The notes under the pieces: model-generated
What the model was told of the DNA's origin: nothing
Database searches by the model: none
What the model saw: the letters and a program-made list of their open reading frames with translations, nothing else
Made by a program: the position numbers and the translations under genes
Origin: Sphingobacterium micropteri
Lineage (GTDB): Bacteria > Bacteroidota > Bacteroidia > Sphingobacteriales > Sphingobacteriaceae
Direction: 5' to 3'
Assembly: GCF_014692515.1 (NCBI RefSeq)
Contig: NZ_JACOIK010000007.1
Location: forward strand, 124,001 to 188,000
Length of the DNA: 64,000 bases
Shown: positions 62,698 to 64,000 of the stretch, in pieces
How positions within the stretch are numbered: position 1 is the first letter of the stretch
Layout of the letters: each line of letters opens with the position of its first letter

Positions 62698-64000
62698 ATG
62701 AATAGATTCAACTTTATGAAGTTTTTAGCAACGCTATGTTGCTGTGTTTTTGTTTCGTTAGCAGGTTTTTCGCAATCGCGATCAACCCACCCCATCCAAG
62801 TACTCGTTTCCCCAGATAAGCTAGACTGGACGTATGAACCTAACGAAGAGGCCTCGTTTAGCATACAGGTATTGAAGCATCAGGTACCGCTCAACGATGT
62901 TGAAATAACGTATGCAGTAGGGCCAGAAAAGATGACTCCAGTAAACGAAGGCAAGCTGCAGTTGAAAAATGGCACGGCAGTAGTTAAAGGAAAGTTGTCA
63001 GCACCAGGCTTTTTACGTTGCGAAGCGAATGTCACGATCGATGGTAATAGCTACCGTGGTATTGCAACGGCAGGATACGCGCCGCTGAACATCCAACCTA
63101 CACAAAAGCTGCCCGATGACTTTCAAGAGTTTTGGAACGAGGCAAAGGCAAAAGCGGCAAAAATCCCGATGGATGCAAAGTTGACCTTATTGCCAGAACG
63201 TTGCACGGAAACAGTAGATGTGTTTCAAGTCAATATTCAAAACGCTATGGTAGGAAATCGCCTATATGGTATATTGGCTAAACCGAAGAAAGAGGGCAAG
63301 TATCCAGCTGTGTTATCAGTGCCGGGAGCAGGAGTTCGTCCATATGCCGGTATTATAGATCTGGCTGAAAAAGGGATCATTACACTACAAATCGGTATAC
63401 ATGGTATTCCGGTCACATACGAAGCGGGGTTGTATGCCGATCTAGGTAGTGGAGCACTGCGCGGATATCCCTTTTTTAACCTCGATAATCGCGATAGCTA
63501 TTACTATAACAAAGTATATCTAGGTTGTGTAAGAGCAATAGATTTTTTATACTCTTTGTCTGCGTTTGATGCAAACAATCTGCTGGTATGGGGAGGTAGT
63601 CAAGGTGGAGCATTGGCGATTATTACAGCTTCTTTGGACGACCGTGTAAAAGGGTTGGTGTCTATTTATCCTGCGTTGAGCGATCTAACCGGTTATCTAC
63701 ATAATCGCGCGGGAGGATGGCCGCATATGTTTAATGCGGCGAATGCATCACAGATGGCTACGGAAGATAAAATTAACGTATCTGCTTATTATGACGTCGT
63801 TAATTTTGCGCGGAACCTGAAAATACCTGGGTTTTATACTTGGGGATATAATGACGATACTTGCCCTCCTACCTCTTACTATGCAGCCTATAATGTGATT
63901 GATGCGCCTAAAGAATTGTATTTAGTACAAGAGACCGGGCATTGGACTTATCCGGAGCAACAACACCAGATTAGGGAATGGATATTAAAACAGTTAGGGA
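62698..64000 (+). CDS. Acetylxylan-esterase-type alpha/beta hydrolase, exported (3' end outside window)
   Basis: Open to the right edge; 434 codons seen from the ATG at 62698, no stop in frame. Signal peptide (MNRFNFMKFLATLCCCVFVSLAGFSQ), an extra beta domain, then the AXE1/cephalosporin-C-deacetylase fold: WGGSQGGALAI with nucleophile Ser301, YNDDTCPPTS with the Asp, and ETGHWTYPEQ with the His. It removes acetyl or other short esters from sugars, in the periplasm. As the fifth gene of the operon (54 bases after DUF3748) it would expose a deacylated sugar for uptake. Confidence 0.88.
   Translation, partial: MNRFNFMKFLATLCCCVFVSLAGFSQSRSTHPIQVLVSPDKLDWTYEPNEEASFSIQVLKHQVPLNDVEITYAVGPEKMTPVNEGKLQLKNGTAVVKGKLSAPGFLRCEANVTIDGNSYRGIATAGYAPLNIQPTQKLPDDFQEFWNEAKAKAAKIPMDAKLTLLPERCTETVDVFQVNIQNAMVGNRLYGILAKPKKEGKYPAVLSVPGAGVRPYAGIIDLAEKGIITLQIGIHGIPVTYEAGLYADLGSGALRGYPFFNLDNRDSYYYNKVYLGCVRAIDFLYSLSAFDANNLLVWGGSQGGALAIITASLDDRVKGLVSIYPALSDLTGYLHNRAGGWPHMFNAANASQMATEDKINVSAYYDVVNFARNLKIPGFYTWGYNDDTCPPTSYYAAYNVIDAPKELYLVQETGHWTYPEQQHQIREWILKQLG

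Noticed and set aside
1..64000. CRISPR array, IS element, prophage or rRNA
   Set aside because: No regularly spaced repeats, transposase, integrase, capsid/tail gene or rRNA core sequence was recognised.

Overview
The window looks like a chromosomal segment of a Bacteroidota bacterium of the Sphingobacteriaceae type (Sphingobacterium/Pedobacter/Olivibacter relatives). Evidence: the rpmB-rpmG-DUF4295-ftsY-rimO order, a ~1100-residue SecA, a bacillithiol enzyme (BshC), SPOR and SIMPL proteins, a TonB-plug/macroglobulin-like secreted protein, a membrane-anchored TPR-HTH regulator, and promoters of the Bacteroidetes form TTG-N19/20-TAnnTTTG instead of -35/-10. GC content is moderate (my estimate by eye is low forties percent). 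I see no rRNA, insertion sequence, prophage or CRISPR array, and one tRNA. No stretch longer than about 255 bases lacks a gene.

Layout. 1-3.1 kb is the tail of a polysaccharide-degradation locus (a heparinase II/III-type lyase cut by the window edge, then a GH78 alpha-L-rhamnosidase-like enzyme). 3.2-11.6 kb holds mqnD, secA and a run of small metabolic genes (SPOR protein, M20 peptidase, a degenerate thiamine-pyrophosphokinase-like protein, GNAT), closed by a convergent M28 peptidase. 11.7-18.6 kb has a rhodanese, glutamate dehydrogenase, gcvT, a truC operon, a cold-shock gene and recO. 18.8-24.3 kb is the conserved L28/L33/DUF4295/ftsY/rimO/bshC/Crp block. 24.2-26.7 kb carries two neighbouring guanidino-modifying enzymes (CtlX and an arginine-deiminase-like protein) and DUF423. 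gcvP (26.9-29.8 kb) belongs with gcvT in the glycine cleavage system, although the two are about 12 kb apart.

29.9-40.6 kb holds an amidase lipoprotein, an uncharacterised conserved protein, Nudix, phosphohexomutase, a lipoprotein, a crotonase, a solitary ExbD, the large MG2/plug protein and purD. tRNA-Glu (40.8 kb) is followed by a more variable stretch: an ABC-F protein, catalase, DUF72 and a GH1 glucosidase. 47-56 kb is accessory: a TonB-C/MORN-like secreted protein, a thioredoxin-like TPR protein, threonine aldolase, GNAT, aldo/keto reductase, three small membrane proteins of unknown role, and a TPR-transmembrane-HTH regulator.

The last 8 kb is the most interesting part. An AraC regulator is divergent from an apparent operon of a fucose-isomerase-like enzyme, an SSS Na+/solute symporter, an atypical DHDPS/NAL-family aldolase, a DUF3748 (YidR-like) beta-propeller and an acetylxylan-esterase-type hydrolase (cut by the window edge). 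A 15-bp perfect inverted repeat lies between regulator and operon. This reads as a complete uptake-isomerisation-aldol-cleavage module for an acylated sugar or sugar acid whose identity I cannot assign. It is the best candidate for an undescribed pathway here.
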